DNA of 42,438 bases from Pseudomonadota bacterium (GCA_030529235.1 JAUMXF010000008.1:1-42438), one strand, 5' to 3'. Shown: positions 26,326-35,956, counted from the stretch's first letter. A program made the numbers and translations. The notes: a model not told the origin generated them from the sequence alone.

Positions 26326-29189
26326 CATCTTTGAAAAATCCGCCCGGCTCCCGGCCCGATACGCCGGGCCCGAACGCACAAGGGCAGAAGAAGCCCGGGC
26401 CGCTGACAAGGTATATCGACAGCGTTTCCCTGCGCACCAAATCCATTCTGCTCATGACTCTGGCCAGTTTCATGGCCCTCATCTTCGCCTCGGCGGTGTA
26501 TGTCGGCTATGAGCTGGTCATGTTCCGTTCCAGCGCCGAAAACGAATCCCGGAGCATCGCCCGCATCGTGGGTCTGAATAGTATGGCCAGCCTGGCCTTC
26601 CGCGACGATGACGCCGCCAGGGAAACGCTGCTTTCAGTCATAAGCAGGGAATCGTCCATTATCCACGCGGCCCTCTATGATCAGTATGGCAAGCTCTTCA
26701 CTCAGGTCAGCAACCAGCAGGGCCGGGATTTGACTATCCCTCTCCATCTGGACATGGACGCGGACTCCCCACACAGCCCCTCCATACGCTGGCAGGGAGC
26801 CATGCTGACGGTTCTGCATCCCATCTTTCAGGAGCGGAGCCGGGCCGGTTATGTGCGTCTGGTCATGACGCAGCCCACGCTCATGCGCCAGCTGGCCATC
26901 TATCTGGGCATGAGTGTCTGCGTTCTGCTGGCCAGCATCCTGCTCGCCTACATTTTTTCCCTGTTTTCCCAGCGTTTCATCACCATGCCCGTGCTGGAGT
27001 TGCAGGGCACCATGGAGCATGTGGCCGTCACCGGGGATTACTCCATCCGCGCCCGGACCGCCTCGAAGGACGAACTGGGCCAGCTGGCTCGGGGCTTCAA
27101 TGAAATGCTGGGCCGGATTCAGAATCAGGACAATGAACTGCGCTCCCACCGCGAACGGCTGGAAGAGAACGTCCGCAGCCGCACCCGGGAGCTTTCGGAG
27201 GCCAACCAGAACCTGCGGCGGACCGTGAAGGAGCTGCGCCTGGCAAGGGACAGGGCCGAAGCTGCCAACCAGGCCAAAATGCAGTTTCTGGCGAACATCA
27301 GCCACGAAATCCGCACGCCCATGAACGGCGTCCTCGGCGTGGCCGAAATTCTGGATCACTCCCCCCTGTCGGACCGCCAGCGCCAGCTTTTGCAGGCCCT
27401 GCGGCAGTCGGGCGCGGACATGATGGTCATCATCAACGATCTGCTCGATTTTTCCAGACTGGAGGCGGGTAAGTTCTCCCTGCATATCAGTACGTTCAAC
27501 CTGCACCAGCTGCTGGACAACTGCATTACCGCCTTCGCGCCCCAAGCCCGGGCCAAGGCACTGGAGCTGGTCTGCATCACAAATCCGGAGGTTCCGGCCC
27601 TGATCCAGTCCGACCCGGACCGGCTCCGTCAGATTCTGGTCAACCTCATCGGCAATGCTCTCAAGTTTACGGCCTCGGGCAGCATTGTCCTCAATGTTTC
27701 TCTGGAGGAAGGGGAGGGCACTCAGGGCTGGCTGCTGCTTTCCGTCCGGGACACGGGTATCGGCATTCCGGCTGCGGCGCTGGACAAGATATTTTCGCCC
27801 TTCACCCAAGCCGACGAGACCATGACCCGTACCCATGGCGGCACGGGTCTGGGCCTGACCATCGTGCACCAACTGCTCGGCCTGCTCGAAGGAAGCATTT
27901 CCGTCCACAGCACCGAGGGGCATGGCTCGGAGTTCATTGTCCGCATCCCCTTCATTCATCCCGAGCGTGGTAGCGAGGAGCACCCTCCGTCCTACGCAGG
28001 AATTTCCGTCCACACCTGCGGGCTGACCCCCCTGTCCCGAACGGCGCTGGACAACATGCTCGGCCGGTATTCCCTTGCCGCCGTCCACTACGACTGCCCT
28101 CAGGATTGCCCGGCCACTCACGACGGGGGCAAGCGGATCATATTCGTCGAGGGCTCTTCCCATGCCGAGGCCGAAGCAATCCTTTCCCAGCTGCGGCAGC
28201 GTCAGACCGACTGCCACAACATGGTGCTCATCTCCTCCGATCTGGCGGACGCCGCCGACAATCTGCTGCTCATGGCGGACAAGGCCATCGCCAAACCCGT
28301 CCGCCAGTCCGGCGTCCAGCAGATACTTCAGGAAGCGGCCGGGGTCAGGACCGGCGAGGAAGCCGCTTCCGAGATCGCGGCGTTGGGGGCAACCTACAGC
28401 GCCCGTGCCCTGCTGGTGGAGGACAACAAGGTCAACCAGAGCGTGGCCCGCGCCGCTCTGGAGCTGTTCGGCCTGGAGCCCACCATTGCCGACAACGGTC
28501 TGGATGCCCTGAATCTGCTTCAGAACAACCGATTCGACATCATTTTCATGGATTGCCAGATGCCCGTCATGGACGGTTACACGGCCAGTGCCCGGGTCCG
28601 GGAACAGGAACGCCTCGCCGGAAACGGGCGGCGCATCCCCATCGTGGCCATGACCGCCCATGCTCTGGACAAGGACAGGAAGCGCTGCTTCCAGAGCGGC
28701 ATGGACGCCTATCTGCCGAAGCCCTTTACTCTGGAGACTCTGGGAAAATGCCTGGCCGAATGGCTGCCTGACCGGGCGCAGGCAATGGAGCTTCCGCCGG
28801 GCGTGTTTTCAGGCAGCGTCCCGGCCGGGACTCAGGATGACGCGCTGGATCCGCAGACCTTGGCCTCGCTCAGGAAAATGCAAAGCATGGGCTCCTCCGA
28901 TCTGCTGCACACGCTCTTCGACGCCTACACATCTTCGGCTCAGGAGCTCATGCAGGCCATCGAAAAGGCCATGGGGCAGAGTGACTGGCGGCAAATCCGC
29001 GAGCATGCCCACACCCTCAAGTCTTCCAGCCACAATGTGGGAGCCACGACCCTTTCCCGTCTTGCGCGGGATATGGAAATTCTGGCCATGAATGAAGACG
29101 TGCCGGAGATAACGGCCCTGTACCCCGTTCTTCTTCAGGAACACCAGAAAGTCCTTCTCGCGGTCGCCCGCCAGAAGGAGGAGCTGTAG
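26322..29189 (+). CDS. CHASE8 hybrid histidine kinase with REC and HPt
   Basis: A 955-residue inner-membrane kinase. TM1 is at about 41-63, a periplasmic CHASE8-type domain at 64-190 ([20 protein letters not shown]) and TM2 at 193-215. HAMP (218-270) and a coiled coil lead to HisKA with His328 ([11 protein letters not shown]). The ATPase domain has [17 protein letters not shown] and GGTGLGL. A degenerate receiver-like stretch lies at 555-670. A true receiver follows with Glu700/Asp701, Asp744, Thr778 and Lys800, then an HPt domain with His897 ([12 protein letters not shown]). The sensory half matches YfiN, but the GGDEF output is replaced by a phosphorelay. The next gene supplies a receiver with GGDEF-EAL output. 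Confidence 0.92.
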   Translation: MTSLKNPPGSRPDTPGPNAQGQKKPGPLTRYIDSVSLRTKSILLMTLASFMALIFASAVYVGYELVMFRSSAENESRSIARIVGLNSMASLAFRDDDAARETLLSVISRESSIIHAALYDQYGKLFTQVSNQQGRDLTIPLHLDMDADSPHSPSIRWQGAMLTVLHPIFQERSRAGYVRLVMTQPTLMRQLAIYLGMSVCVLLASILLAYIFSLFSQRFITMPVLELQGTMEHVAVTGDYSIRARTASKDELGQLARGFNEMLGRIQNQDNELRSHRERLEENVRSRTRELSEANQNLRRTVKELRLARDRAEAANQAKMQFLANISHEIRTPMNGVLGVAEILDHSPLSDRQRQLLQALRQSGADMMVIINDLLDFSRLEAGKFSLHISTFNLHQLLDNCITAFAPQARAKALELVCITNPEVPALIQSDPDRLRQILVNLIGNALKFTASGSIVLNVSLEEGEGTQGWLLLSVRDTGIGIPAAALDKIFSPFTQADETMTRTHGGTGLGLTIVHQLLGLLEGSISVHSTEGHGSEFIVRIPFIHPERGSEEHPPSYAGISVHTCGLTPLSRTALDNMLGRYSLAAVHYDCPQDCPATHDGGKRIIFVEGSSHAEAEAILSQLRQRQTDCHNMVLISSDLADAADNLLLMADKAIAKPVRQSGVQQILQEAAGVRTGEEAASEIAALGATYSARALLVEDNKVNQSVARAALELFGLEPTIADNGLDALNLLQNNRFDIIFMDCQMPVMDGYTASARVREQERLAGNGRRIPIVAMTAHALDKDRKRCFQSGMDAYLPKPFTLETLGKCLAEWLPDRAQAMELPPGVFSGSVPAGTQDDALDPQTLASLRKMQSMGSSDLLHTLFDAYTSSAQELMQAIEKAMGQSDWRQIREHAHTLKSSSHNVGATTLSRLARDMEILAMNEDVPEITALYPVLLQEHQKVLLAVARQKEEL

Positions 29190-29196
29190 CATCAAT

Positions 29197-31719
29197 ATGC
29201 CTGAATCAACCCATGCTTTCATCCTGATCGTGGACGATGATCCGACCCTTGGTCTTCTGGCCAGGGAAACCCTGACTCAGGGCGGCTTCTCCGTGCAGGT
29301 AGCTCAGAATGCGAAACAGATGCGCGGTCTGCTCCGGGATTTTCCCGCCGACATGATCCTTCTGGATGTGCGTCTGCCCGACGCCAGCGGCATCGAACTG
29401 TGCACGGAACTGCGCGCTTCGGACGAACACGCACACACACCCATCCTCATGATCACGGGAACCGACGACAATGAAGCCATCCGTCAGGCCTATGCGGCCG
29501 GGGCCACGGACTTCATGCCCAAACCCCTGAACTGGCAGCTGCTGTTCCAGCGGGTCCGGTACATGTGGCGCACCCACCAGATGCTGCTCAGATCCAGACA
29601 GAGCGAAAGGCTGCTGGCTCAGGCCCAGCATATGGCCATGATGGGCAGCTGGGAAAAACATCTGGGGTCGGGAGAATTTACCGTTTCCGAACAGTTCGCC
29701 TGTCTTTTCGGCAACGCTGAACCCGATTGCGGGAAGGCTTTTCAGTTTTTTCTGGACACTGTCTCCGCAGGGGAGCGGGCCGGGTTGATCAGAATCATGG
29801 ATCAGGTGGGAGCCACGGGAAAACCCGCCACTTTGACCCATCATGTCGGCAAGTCGAACGGTTTTTCCCGCACGGTCCGGCACGATCTGGACATCCGGCG
29901 CAATCCGCAGGGCCGCCCCCTTTCCCTGTGCGGTACCCTTCAGGACATCACCAGCGAAACCCTGCGCGCACGGATGGCGTCGGACCGGAACGGGATTCTG
30001 GAAAGCATGCTGCAGAACGCGGGGCTCGAAACCCTGTACCGGGATTTGTTCGTCCTGCTGGTCAATCAGGCTCCGGGCAGCGAGCTCGCCGTTCTGACCA
30101 GAACCGCCGACACGCCGTGGAACTGCGCCTATTGCTCGCCCGGCCTTGAATCCGGGGCCGGCCGGAGATCGGTGGACGTTCTGCCTGGCATCCTTGAGGA
30201 AGGCGATGCCCTGCGGGGCGCCAGATCGGTTCTGGTCGGCGAGGTCGAAGGAGCCTTCCGGGCGCATCTTCTGCCCATATCGCTCAACAGCGGCGGCCGG
30301 TCCGGCACGGTGATCTGCGCCTTCATCCCGGCTGGCCTGCCGGATCAGGAAAGCGCCCATCTCGATGATGTGCTCCAGACCGTTTCGGACATGGCCACCG
30401 TCATTCTCGACAACCACCGCCTGACCAGCGATCTGCAATATCAGGCTTTCCACGATTCCCTGACCGGCCTGCCCAACCGCTTCTTTTTTCTGGACCATCT
30501 GCGTCGGACCATTGCCGAAAGCGGGAAGAACGGACTGAAGCGGGCCGTGATCTTCATTGATCTGGACCGCTTCAAGAACGCCAACGACCTGCTGGGGCAC
30601 TCCTTCGGCGACAAAGTGCTTCAGGAAATGGCCCGGCGGCTGCAGACCGCCACCCGGCCCGGAGACATTCTGGCCCGTACCGGCGGGGACGAGTTCATGC
30701 TCATTTCCGCACCCTTGGGCAACTACGCGGAAGTGGAGCGCATGTGTGCGCGGTTCATGGAAGCCATTACCCCGCCCTTCGAGGAGGGGAATTACAGCTT
30801 CAATCTGAGCGTGAGCATCGGGGCCAGTCTGTTCCCCGCGGACAGCGACGACCCCGGCATCCTGTATCAGTACGCCGATGTGGCCATGCAGCATGCCAAG
30901 AAAAACGGCGGCAGTGTCCTGCGTTACTACGACAGCTCCATCATGGAGCAGTTCATGGAACGTCTGGAGCTGGAGAACGACATGGGCCGCGCCCTGGAAC
31001 AGGGGGAGTTTCTTCTGGAGTTTCAGCCTCAGGTGGACATGGAGACCAGAAAAACCATCGGTTATGAAGCCCTGATCCGCTGGCGCAAGCCGGATGGCCG
31101 TCTGATTCCTCCGTCGGCATTCATACCCATCGCCGAGGAAACAGGTTTCATCGTCGTGCTGGGCAGCTGGGTTCTGGAAACGGCCTGTCGGGAGATCAAA
31201 CGCCTGCATCTGGCCGGACAACCGTGGATACGGGTGGCCGTCAATGTTTCCGCCGTGCAGTTCGTGCAGGACAATTTTCTGGAACTGGTCCAGCAGACTC
31301 TGGAGAAAACGGATTTTCCCGCCGACAGGCTGGAGCTGGAAATGACCGAAAGCACGGTCATGCACGGCCTCGGCGCCGTGGCGGCACGTCTTGACGCCCT
31401 GCGAAAGCTCGGCATCACCATCAGCATCGACGATTTCGGCACGGGCTACTCTTCCATGTCGTATCTCAAGTCACTGCCCATCGACAGCCTGAAGGTCGAC
31501 AGGTCTTTCATCATGGAAATTGGTTCGGGAAATTCCGAAAGCAGGAAATCCGAAGCTCTGGTGGATGCGCTCATCACCCTGGCCGACAATCTCGGCCTGA
31601 CCGTCACGGCCGAAGGCGTGGAAAATGAAAAACAGCTTGAATTCCTGAGGCAGAAGCACTGCGACCGGGCCCAAGGATACCATACCGGGCGGCCCGCGCC
31701 GCTGCCCGGCCTGGATTGA
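29197..31719 (+). CDS. response regulator with PAS, GGDEF and EAL domains
   Basis: 840 residues. Receiver at 6-125 with Asp57 as phospho-acceptor and Lys109. A PAS-like domain covers about 140-255 (GSWEKHLGSGEF). A GAF-like region extends to about 405. The GGDEF domain (415-580) has IDLDRFK and an intact GGDEF at 496-500. The EAL domain (590-835) has EAL at 624-626, VAVNVSAVQF, LEMTEST, IDDFGTGYSS (744-753), LKVDRSF and AEGVEN. By motif, both c-di-GMP synthesis and hydrolysis are possible. It starts seven bases after the kinase gene and is its likely phosphorelay target. Cytoplasmic. Confidence 0.94.
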   Translation: MPESTHAFILIVDDDPTLGLLARETLTQGGFSVQVAQNAKQMRGLLRDFPADMILLDVRLPDASGIELCTELRASDEHAHTPILMITGTDDNEAIRQAYAAGATDFMPKPLNWQLLFQRVRYMWRTHQMLLRSRQSERLLAQAQHMAMMGSWEKHLGSGEFTVSEQFACLFGNAEPDCGKAFQFFLDTVSAGERAGLIRIMDQVGATGKPATLTHHVGKSNGFSRTVRHDLDIRRNPQGRPLSLCGTLQDITSETLRARMASDRNGILESMLQNAGLETLYRDLFVLLVNQAPGSELAVLTRTADTPWNCAYCSPGLESGAGRRSVDVLPGILEEGDALRGARSVLVGEVEGAFRAHLLPISLNSGGRSGTVICAFIPAGLPDQESAHLDDVLQTVSDMATVILDNHRLTSDLQYQAFHDSLTGLPNRFFFLDHLRRTIAESGKNGLKRAVIFIDLDRFKNANDLLGHSFGDKVLQEMARRLQTATRPGDILARTGGDEFMLISAPLGNYAEVERMCARFMEAITPPFEEGNYSFNLSVSIGASLFPADSDDPGILYQYADVAMQHAKKNGGSVLRYYDSSIMEQFMERLELENDMGRALEQGEFLLEFQPQVDMETRKTIGYEALIRWRKPDGRLIPPSAFIPIAEETGFIVVLGSWVLETACREIKRLHLAGQPWIRVAVNVSAVQFVQDNFLELVQQTLEKTDFPADRLELEMTESTVMHGLGAVAARLDALRKLGITISIDDFGTGYSSMSYLKSLPIDSLKVDRSFIMEIGSGNSESRKSEALVDALITLADNLGLTVTAEGVENEKQLEFLRQKHCDRAQGYHTGRPAPLPGLD

Positions 31720-31845
31720 GCCGATTTTTCAAAACACGCCCGGCGCTTTGCCGGAGCCTCTTCCGAAGACTTGCCTCAGGGTTCGGCCCGGAAACCGGTT
31801 CCTGGCGGCAATTTCAGATGCGCCGTCTGCGGTGTGTGGAAAAAT

Positions 31846-32607
31846 ATGCCAAAAGCCATGTCCAGAGCTTCCCGCCGCGGGAAAAAAGACTCCCGCCGAG
31901 GGCGAAAGCCAAACGGCTGGCTTCGGGCTATCCGACGGATAATTGTCAGGACGACAGCGGGGGGAGTTCTCTTCCTTTCGCTCCTGATTCTGGCGCTGCG
32001 CTGGCTGCCGGCCCCCACATCCGCCTTCATGATGACGCGCCATGCCGAAAACCTGTCTTCGCCCCCGGCCCGGCCGCTTGATTATCAATGGGTATCCGGG
32101 CGGCGCATTCCGGCGCATATGGCTCTGGCCGTTGTGGCCGCCGAGGATCAGAACTTTCCTCATCACTGGGGTTTCGACCTGAAGGCCATCGGTCAGGCCG
32201 TGCGTCACAACAGGCGGGGCAGGTCCATACGCGGTGCGAGCACCATCAGCCAGCAGGTGGCCAAGAATCTCTTTCTGTGGTCCGGGCGCGGCTACGGCCG
32301 CAAGGCCCTGGAGGCCGGACTGACGGTATGCATCGAACTTCTGTGGCCCAAAGAGCGGATTCTGGAAATGTATCTGAACATCGCCGAGTTCGGCGACAAC
32401 ACCTACGGCGTGAGTGCGGCGGCCCGGCGTTTCTTCGGCAAGAAGCCGGAAGCCCTGACCCGGCACGAGGCGGCCGTGCTGGCGGCGGTGCTGCCCAGCC
32501 CCCGGAGGCTGTCGGCCGCCAATCCGTCGCCTTACGTGCTGCGCCGCGCGGACTGGATTCAGCGTCAGATGCATCAGCTCGGCCCGGGGCATGTCGAATG
32601 GCCCTGA
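31846..32607 (+). CDS. mtgA: monofunctional biosynthetic peptidoglycan transglycosylase
   Basis: Polymerises lipid II into glycan strands at the outer face of the inner membrane. About 253 residues. A basic N-terminus and one membrane anchor (TTAGGVLFLSLLILALRWL) precede the GT51 domain. Its motifs are VVAAEDQNFPHHWGFD (catalytic Glu), RGASTISQQVAKNLFLW, KERILEMYLNIAEFG and GVSAAARRFFGK. The start is uncertain; the ATG at 31846 has GGA upstream, while an ATG at 31771 gives a longer, atypical Cys-containing start. Length and lack of a transpeptidase domain fit MtgA. Confidence 0.92.
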   Translation: MPKAMSRASRRGKKDSRRGRKPNGWLRAIRRIIVRTTAGGVLFLSLLILALRWLPAPTSAFMMTRHAENLSSPPARPLDYQWVSGRRIPAHMALAVVAAEDQNFPHHWGFDLKAIGQAVRHNRRGRSIRGASTISQQVAKNLFLWSGRGYGRKALEAGLTVCIELLWPKERILEMYLNIAEFGDNTYGVSAAARRFFGKKPEALTRHEAAVLAAVLPSPRRLSAANPSPYVLRRADWIQRQMHQLGPGHVEWP

Positions 32608-33535
32608 ACCTGTCCCGCCTCTCATGGCCAAGCATCCCATGCTGAACCCCGGCATCCTCATGGCGCTCTGCGCCTATGCCTGCTGGGGCCTGCTGCCCAT
32701 CTACTGGAAGCTTCTGCAGCACGTTCCCGCGGACCAGCTTCTGGGGCACCGCATTGTCTGGTCTTTCGCGGCCCTGATCATTTTTCTGAAGGCCACCCGG
32801 CGCATGGCCGCCCTGCGCCGCAGCCTGAATCCCGCCGTATGGCGCAGCTACGGACTGGCCAGCCTGCTCATCGGCGTGAACTGGTTCGTCTATGTCTGGA
32901 GCGTGAATTCGGGTTACATCGTCGAAGCGAGCCTCGGTTACTTTATCAATCCGCTGCTCTCTGTGCTGCTTGGCGTGATTTTTCTGCACGAACGTCTGAG
33001 GCCGCTGCAGTGGCTTCCTGTGGGACTGGCCGCCGCAGGAGTGATCTATCTGACCGCGGATTACGGCCGTCCGCCCTGGATTGCTCTGGTCCTGGCCGGG
33101 ACATTCAGCCTCTATAGTCTGATCAAAAAGAAAGCGCCCCTTGGCGCGTTCGAAGGGCTGACTCTGGAAACGGCTCTGCTTTTCCCACTGGCCCTGGGCT
33201 GGCTGCTCATCAGCGAAGTCTCCGGAACGGGCGTTTTTCTGCATACGGGAACAACATCCAGCCTGCTTCTCGCGGGCGCGGGCGTGGTCACCACCCTTCC
33301 GCTGGTCATGTTTGCAGCGGCTGCACGGCGTATTTCCCTGACCATGATCGGCATCCTGCAATACTCGGCCCCGTCCATCCAGTTTCTGCTGGGCGTATTC
33401 CTGTACCGCGAACCTTTTTCCCGCGCCCAGTTCGCGGGTTTTGGCATGGTCTGGATCGCCATCATCCTCTTTTGTCTGGAACAGATTCGTCCGGGAATGC
33501 ATCTGCCCCCCTCCAGCCGCAGGCGCAAGGACTGA
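32591..33535 (+). CDS. rarD: RarD-type EamA family permease
   Basis: A polytopic inner-membrane protein of the drug/metabolite transporter superfamily, with about ten membrane segments in 314 residues. The start of the conserved part (GILMALCAYACWGLLPIYWK) and VSVWSVNSGYIVEASLGYFI-like sequences (WSVNSGYIVEASLGYFINPL) are RarD signatures. Substrates are not known. Three ATGs (32591, 32624, 32639) are possible. The last gives the usual RarD N-terminus, but none has a clear ribosome-binding site; overlap with mtgA suggests coupled translation. Confidence 0.9.
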   Translation: MSNGPEPVPPLMAKHPMLNPGILMALCAYACWGLLPIYWKLLQHVPADQLLGHRIVWSFAALIIFLKATRRMAALRRSLNPAVWRSYGLASLLIGVNWFVYVWSVNSGYIVEASLGYFINPLLSVLLGVIFLHERLRPLQWLPVGLAAAGVIYLTADYGRPPWIALVLAGTFSLYSLIKKKAPLGAFEGLTLETALLFPLALGWLLISEVSGTGVFLHTGTTSSLLLAGAGVVTTLPLVMFAAAARRISLTMIGILQYSAPSIQFLLGVFLYREPFSRAQFAGFGMVWIAIILFCLEQIRPGMHLPPSSRRRKD

Positions 33536-33650
33536 ACGGCCGCAGTACGGGCCGCTTTCCCTTGACTTTCCAAATGGGGCATGGTTGTGAAAGAAACCTC
33601 GTGATTTGGCCGGGCCGCTTGTGATTGACGTACAACCGGAGGGAAACCGC

Positions 33651-33794
33651 ATGCTGGGCGAACTTTTTGGAAACATGCTGCACAGCACCATACAGGGCGC
33701 TGTCGGAGTGGCGGGGATTTTCATCTACCTTGCGGCCATCGTCACCGCGGCCTGTTACCGCATCAGGGAAAACATGCGGGACGAGCACCATTAG
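33651..33794 (+). CDS. small membrane protein, 47 aa
   Basis: A 47-residue protein with one clear membrane helix (about residues 14-34, GAVGVAGIFIYLAAIVTAAC) and a charged tail (RIRENMRDEHH). GGAGGGAAACCGC directly before the ATG is a strong, well-spaced ribosome-binding site, which is the main support for coding. It follows rarD by 115 bases on the same strand and precedes a structured intergenic region. I do not know a family for it. Confidence 0.6.
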   Translation: MLGELFGNMLHSTIQGAVGVAGIFIYLAAIVTAACYRIRENMRDEHH

Positions 33795-33800
33795 CATGGT

Positions 33801-33882
33801 CCCGCCCCGGCTGGCGGGTACGAACTCTGGGTCATCCGCGAAAACGGATCCGCGCGAGCTGGCAGGACTTCCTGTCAGCTCG
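33801..33882 (+). other. three consecutive hairpins, possible structured RNA or 3' end
   Basis: Inverted repeats follow one another: CCCGCC/GGCGGG (33801-33818), ATCCG/CGGAT (33834-33849) and CGAGCTGGCAGG/CCTGTCAGCTCG (33855-33882, 12 pairs with one G-T). None is followed by a T-run. They lie between the small membrane protein and the PP-loop gene. Confidence 0.4.
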
Positions 33883-34050
33883 TATGCGTTCGAAGACCGG
33901 AGATGCATATTCCTCTTTTCTTCGTAATCCCCTCTTTCGAAACATATCCCGACCGGTCAGAAGGAAATTCCGCTCGCGGCGGGTTAAGGAAATACAGGTA
34001 AACCGTCCCCGGCAGACAAGACGGAGCCATATTTTCCGTCAAAACACACC

Positions 34051-35130
34051 ATGGAACAATACGACGCCCTTTCCCTTTTTTCCGGCGGCCTGGACAGCAT
34101 CCTGGCCTCCCGGCTCATGCAGAGCCTCGGGCACAAGGTTCTGGGACTTCACTTCGTCAGCCCCTTTTTCGGCAAACCGGAACAGATTCCCCACTGGACG
34201 CAGGAATATGGGCTGCCCATCGTGCCCGTGGACGTGGGGCAGGAGTTTGTGGACCTCATGGCGGGTTTTCCCCCCCACGGCTTCGGCAAGGTGTTCAATC
34301 CGTGTGTGGACTGTAAAATTCTCATGCTGCGCCGGGCCAAGGCGCTTTTACCCGCATACGGCGCAAAATTTCTCATTTCCGGTGAAGTGCTGGGGCAGCG
34401 GCCCATGTCCCAGCGGGCTGACACCCTGAACACCATCCGCAATGAGGCCGAGGTCCGCGGTCTGCTGCTGCGGCCTTTGAGCGCACGCCTGCTGCCGCCC
34501 ACACCCATGGAAGAGTCCGGGCTGGTGGAGCGTGAAAAGCTGTATGCCATAAATGGCCGGGGACGGCGCGGCCAGTTCGGGCTGGCAAAGATTCTGGGCG
34601 TGACCAGCATTCCGGCCCAGGCCGGGGGCTGTCGCCTGAGTGAAAAGGAGTCCGCCCGGCGCTACTGGCCTCTTCTACGCACTTTTTCCCGGCCTCTGGC
34701 CGGAGACTTCGAACTGGCCAATGTCGGCCGCCAGCTCTGGAAGAGGGAAGGAGACGCCGCATACTGGCTGACCATGGGCCGGGACCGCCAGTCCAACGAA
34801 CGGGTGCTGACCCTGGCCCGGCCCGGCGACTATTTGCTCGAAGCGCGGGATTTTCCCGGGCCGCAGGGTCTTTGCCGCCCGGCTCCGGGATCGTTCTGGC
34901 CGGAACACGCGCTGCGGGAGGCGGCCGCCTGTCTGGCCTCCTTTTCTTCCAAGGCCAGGCAGCACGGCCAGACGGTTGTGGTTCTGGTCCGGCGGGGAGA
35001 GGAGGAGCGGGAATTTTCGGTCGATCCGGCCGCTCCACACGGTTTTGCGGAAAACCTTTCCTGGGAGCGGACCAGAGAAGAGCGCAATGAGTGGATACGA
35101 AATGTGACAGCCGCAGACGGCGTCATGTAA
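34051..35130 (+). CDS. PP-loop tRNA-thiolation-like enzyme with NFACT-R-like C-terminus
   Basis: 359 residues. The N-terminal PP-loop ATPase domain begins LSLFSGGLDSILA, the adenylation motif SGGxDS at residues 11-16. FNPCVDCK (Cys85, Cys88) and GGCRLSE (Cys194) recall the cysteine sets of MnmA and related tRNA sulfur-transfer enzymes; three cysteines could also hold an iron-sulfur cluster. The C-terminal 140 residues (ANVGRQLWKREGDAAYWLTM, YLLEARDFPGPQG, VVVLVRR) resemble the NFACT-R RNA-binding domain. It is probably an RNA-modifying enzyme; tRNA target and chemistry are unproven. The ATG lacks a clear ribosome-binding site. Its end overlaps the convergent amidohydrolase gene by 8 bases. 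Confidence 0.75.
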   Translation: MEQYDALSLFSGGLDSILASRLMQSLGHKVLGLHFVSPFFGKPEQIPHWTQEYGLPIVPVDVGQEFVDLMAGFPPHGFGKVFNPCVDCKILMLRRAKALLPAYGAKFLISGEVLGQRPMSQRADTLNTIRNEAEVRGLLLRPLSARLLPPTPMEESGLVEREKLYAINGRGRRGQFGLAKILGVTSIPAQAGGCRLSEKESARRYWPLLRTFSRPLAGDFELANVGRQLWKREGDAAYWLTMGRDRQSNERVLTLARPGDYLLEARDFPGPQGLCRPAPGSFWPEHALREAAACLASFSSKARQHGQTVVVLVRRGEEEREFSVDPAAPHGFAENLSWERTREERNEWIRNVTAADGVM

Positions 35131-35953
35131 TATCGCCCGCCGCCCGCGCCGGTTCCCGGGACGCGGCGAAGTCCCGCAGCAGCAGATCGCCGCGGTCCAG
35201 CAGGTCCTGAATCCAGCCGTCGGAGACCCGGGCTCGCTGCTGCCAGCGGCGCAGTTCTGCGCTCTGGTCGAACAGGGGATAGTCGCTGCCGAAAAGCAGC
35301 CGGTCGGAGGGATGGCGGCGCAGAATGGTCCGCAGGTCGTCGTCGGAAATCATGCCGATGGCGCTCGATGTATCCAGAAATACGTCCTGCCCTACAACGT
35401 GCTCAATGGCGTGCCCCCACTGGAACACGCCCCCCAGATGCGCGGCCACCACGCGCAGGGCCGGAAAATTGCGGCGCAGCCAGTTCAGGCGGCGGGCGCT
35501 GGACGGGTTCTTCTCCGGCGCGGTGCGGTCCCCCATGTGGAACAGGATCAGAAAGCGGTCGGAAATGGTCTCCCACATGGGGCCCAGACGCGGGTCGTCC
35601 ATCCAGAAGCCCTGAAAATCGGGATGAAATTTGAGCCCGAGAATGCTGGCCGCCTCCAGCCGTTGCAGCTCCTTTTCCCACTGAGCATAAGCCGGATGCA
35701 GAGAGCCGAAGGGCTCCAGCATGGGATCGCCGCGCAGCCCGATGGCCCAGTCGTTGACCACTTCCACCTGAAGTGCATTGGTGGCCGCTGAAAGCAGAAT
35801 GGCCCGCTCAATCCCGGCCCGTTTCAGCCGGGCCTTCAGGTCGTCCAGCAGGCCCGTGCCCACGGGGTTCAGGCCGTAATGCCTGTGAAGCTGTTCCAGA
35901 ACCTTGCCCGCGACTTTGGGGTGGAAGGCGTGCGTGTGGACGTCAATGCTCAC
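35123..35953 (-). CDS. amidohydrolase family (TIM-barrel metal hydrolase)
   Basis: 276 residues. The amidohydrolase-2 pattern is present: DVHTHAFHP at the start (His6 and His8 as metal ligands), LGLKFHPDFQGF, FLILFHMGD, VVAAHLGG and a C-terminal LLFGSDYPLF with the metal-binding Asp. It starts with GTG, and the preceding GGAGAG lies in a hairpin (35957-35990), so translation may be regulated. It is last of a minus-strand run from gyrA and is convergent with the PP-loop gene. Substrate unknown. Confidence 0.85.
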   Translation of the reverse strand: MSIDVHTHAFHPKVAGKVLEQLHRHYGLNPVGTGLLDDLKARLKRAGIERAILLSAATNALQVEVVNDWAIGLRGDPMLEPFGSLHPAYAQWEKELQRLEAASILGLKFHPDFQGFWMDDPRLGPMWETISDRFLILFHMGDRTAPEKNPSSARRLNWLRRNFPALRVVAAHLGGVFQWGHAIEHVVGQDVFLDTSSAIGMISDDDLRTILRRHPSDRLLFGSDYPLFDQSAELRRWQQRARVSDGWIQDLLDRGDLLLRDFAASREPARAAGDIT

Positions 35954-35956
35954 CGC

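Noticed and set aside
26634-28661. 675-codon minus-strand open frame opposite the hybrid kinase
   Set aside because: Shadow of a gene with complete kinase, receiver and HPt motifs. The similar long frame at 29206-31365 is rejected for the same reason.
31739-31754. Terminator after the GGDEF-EAL regulator
   Set aside because: The stem CCGGC/GCCGG is short and lacks a following T-run.
33855-33900. tRNA-like look (GTTCGAAG near the strong hairpin)
   Set aside because: No acceptor stem, anticodon arm or CCA end can be fitted around it.
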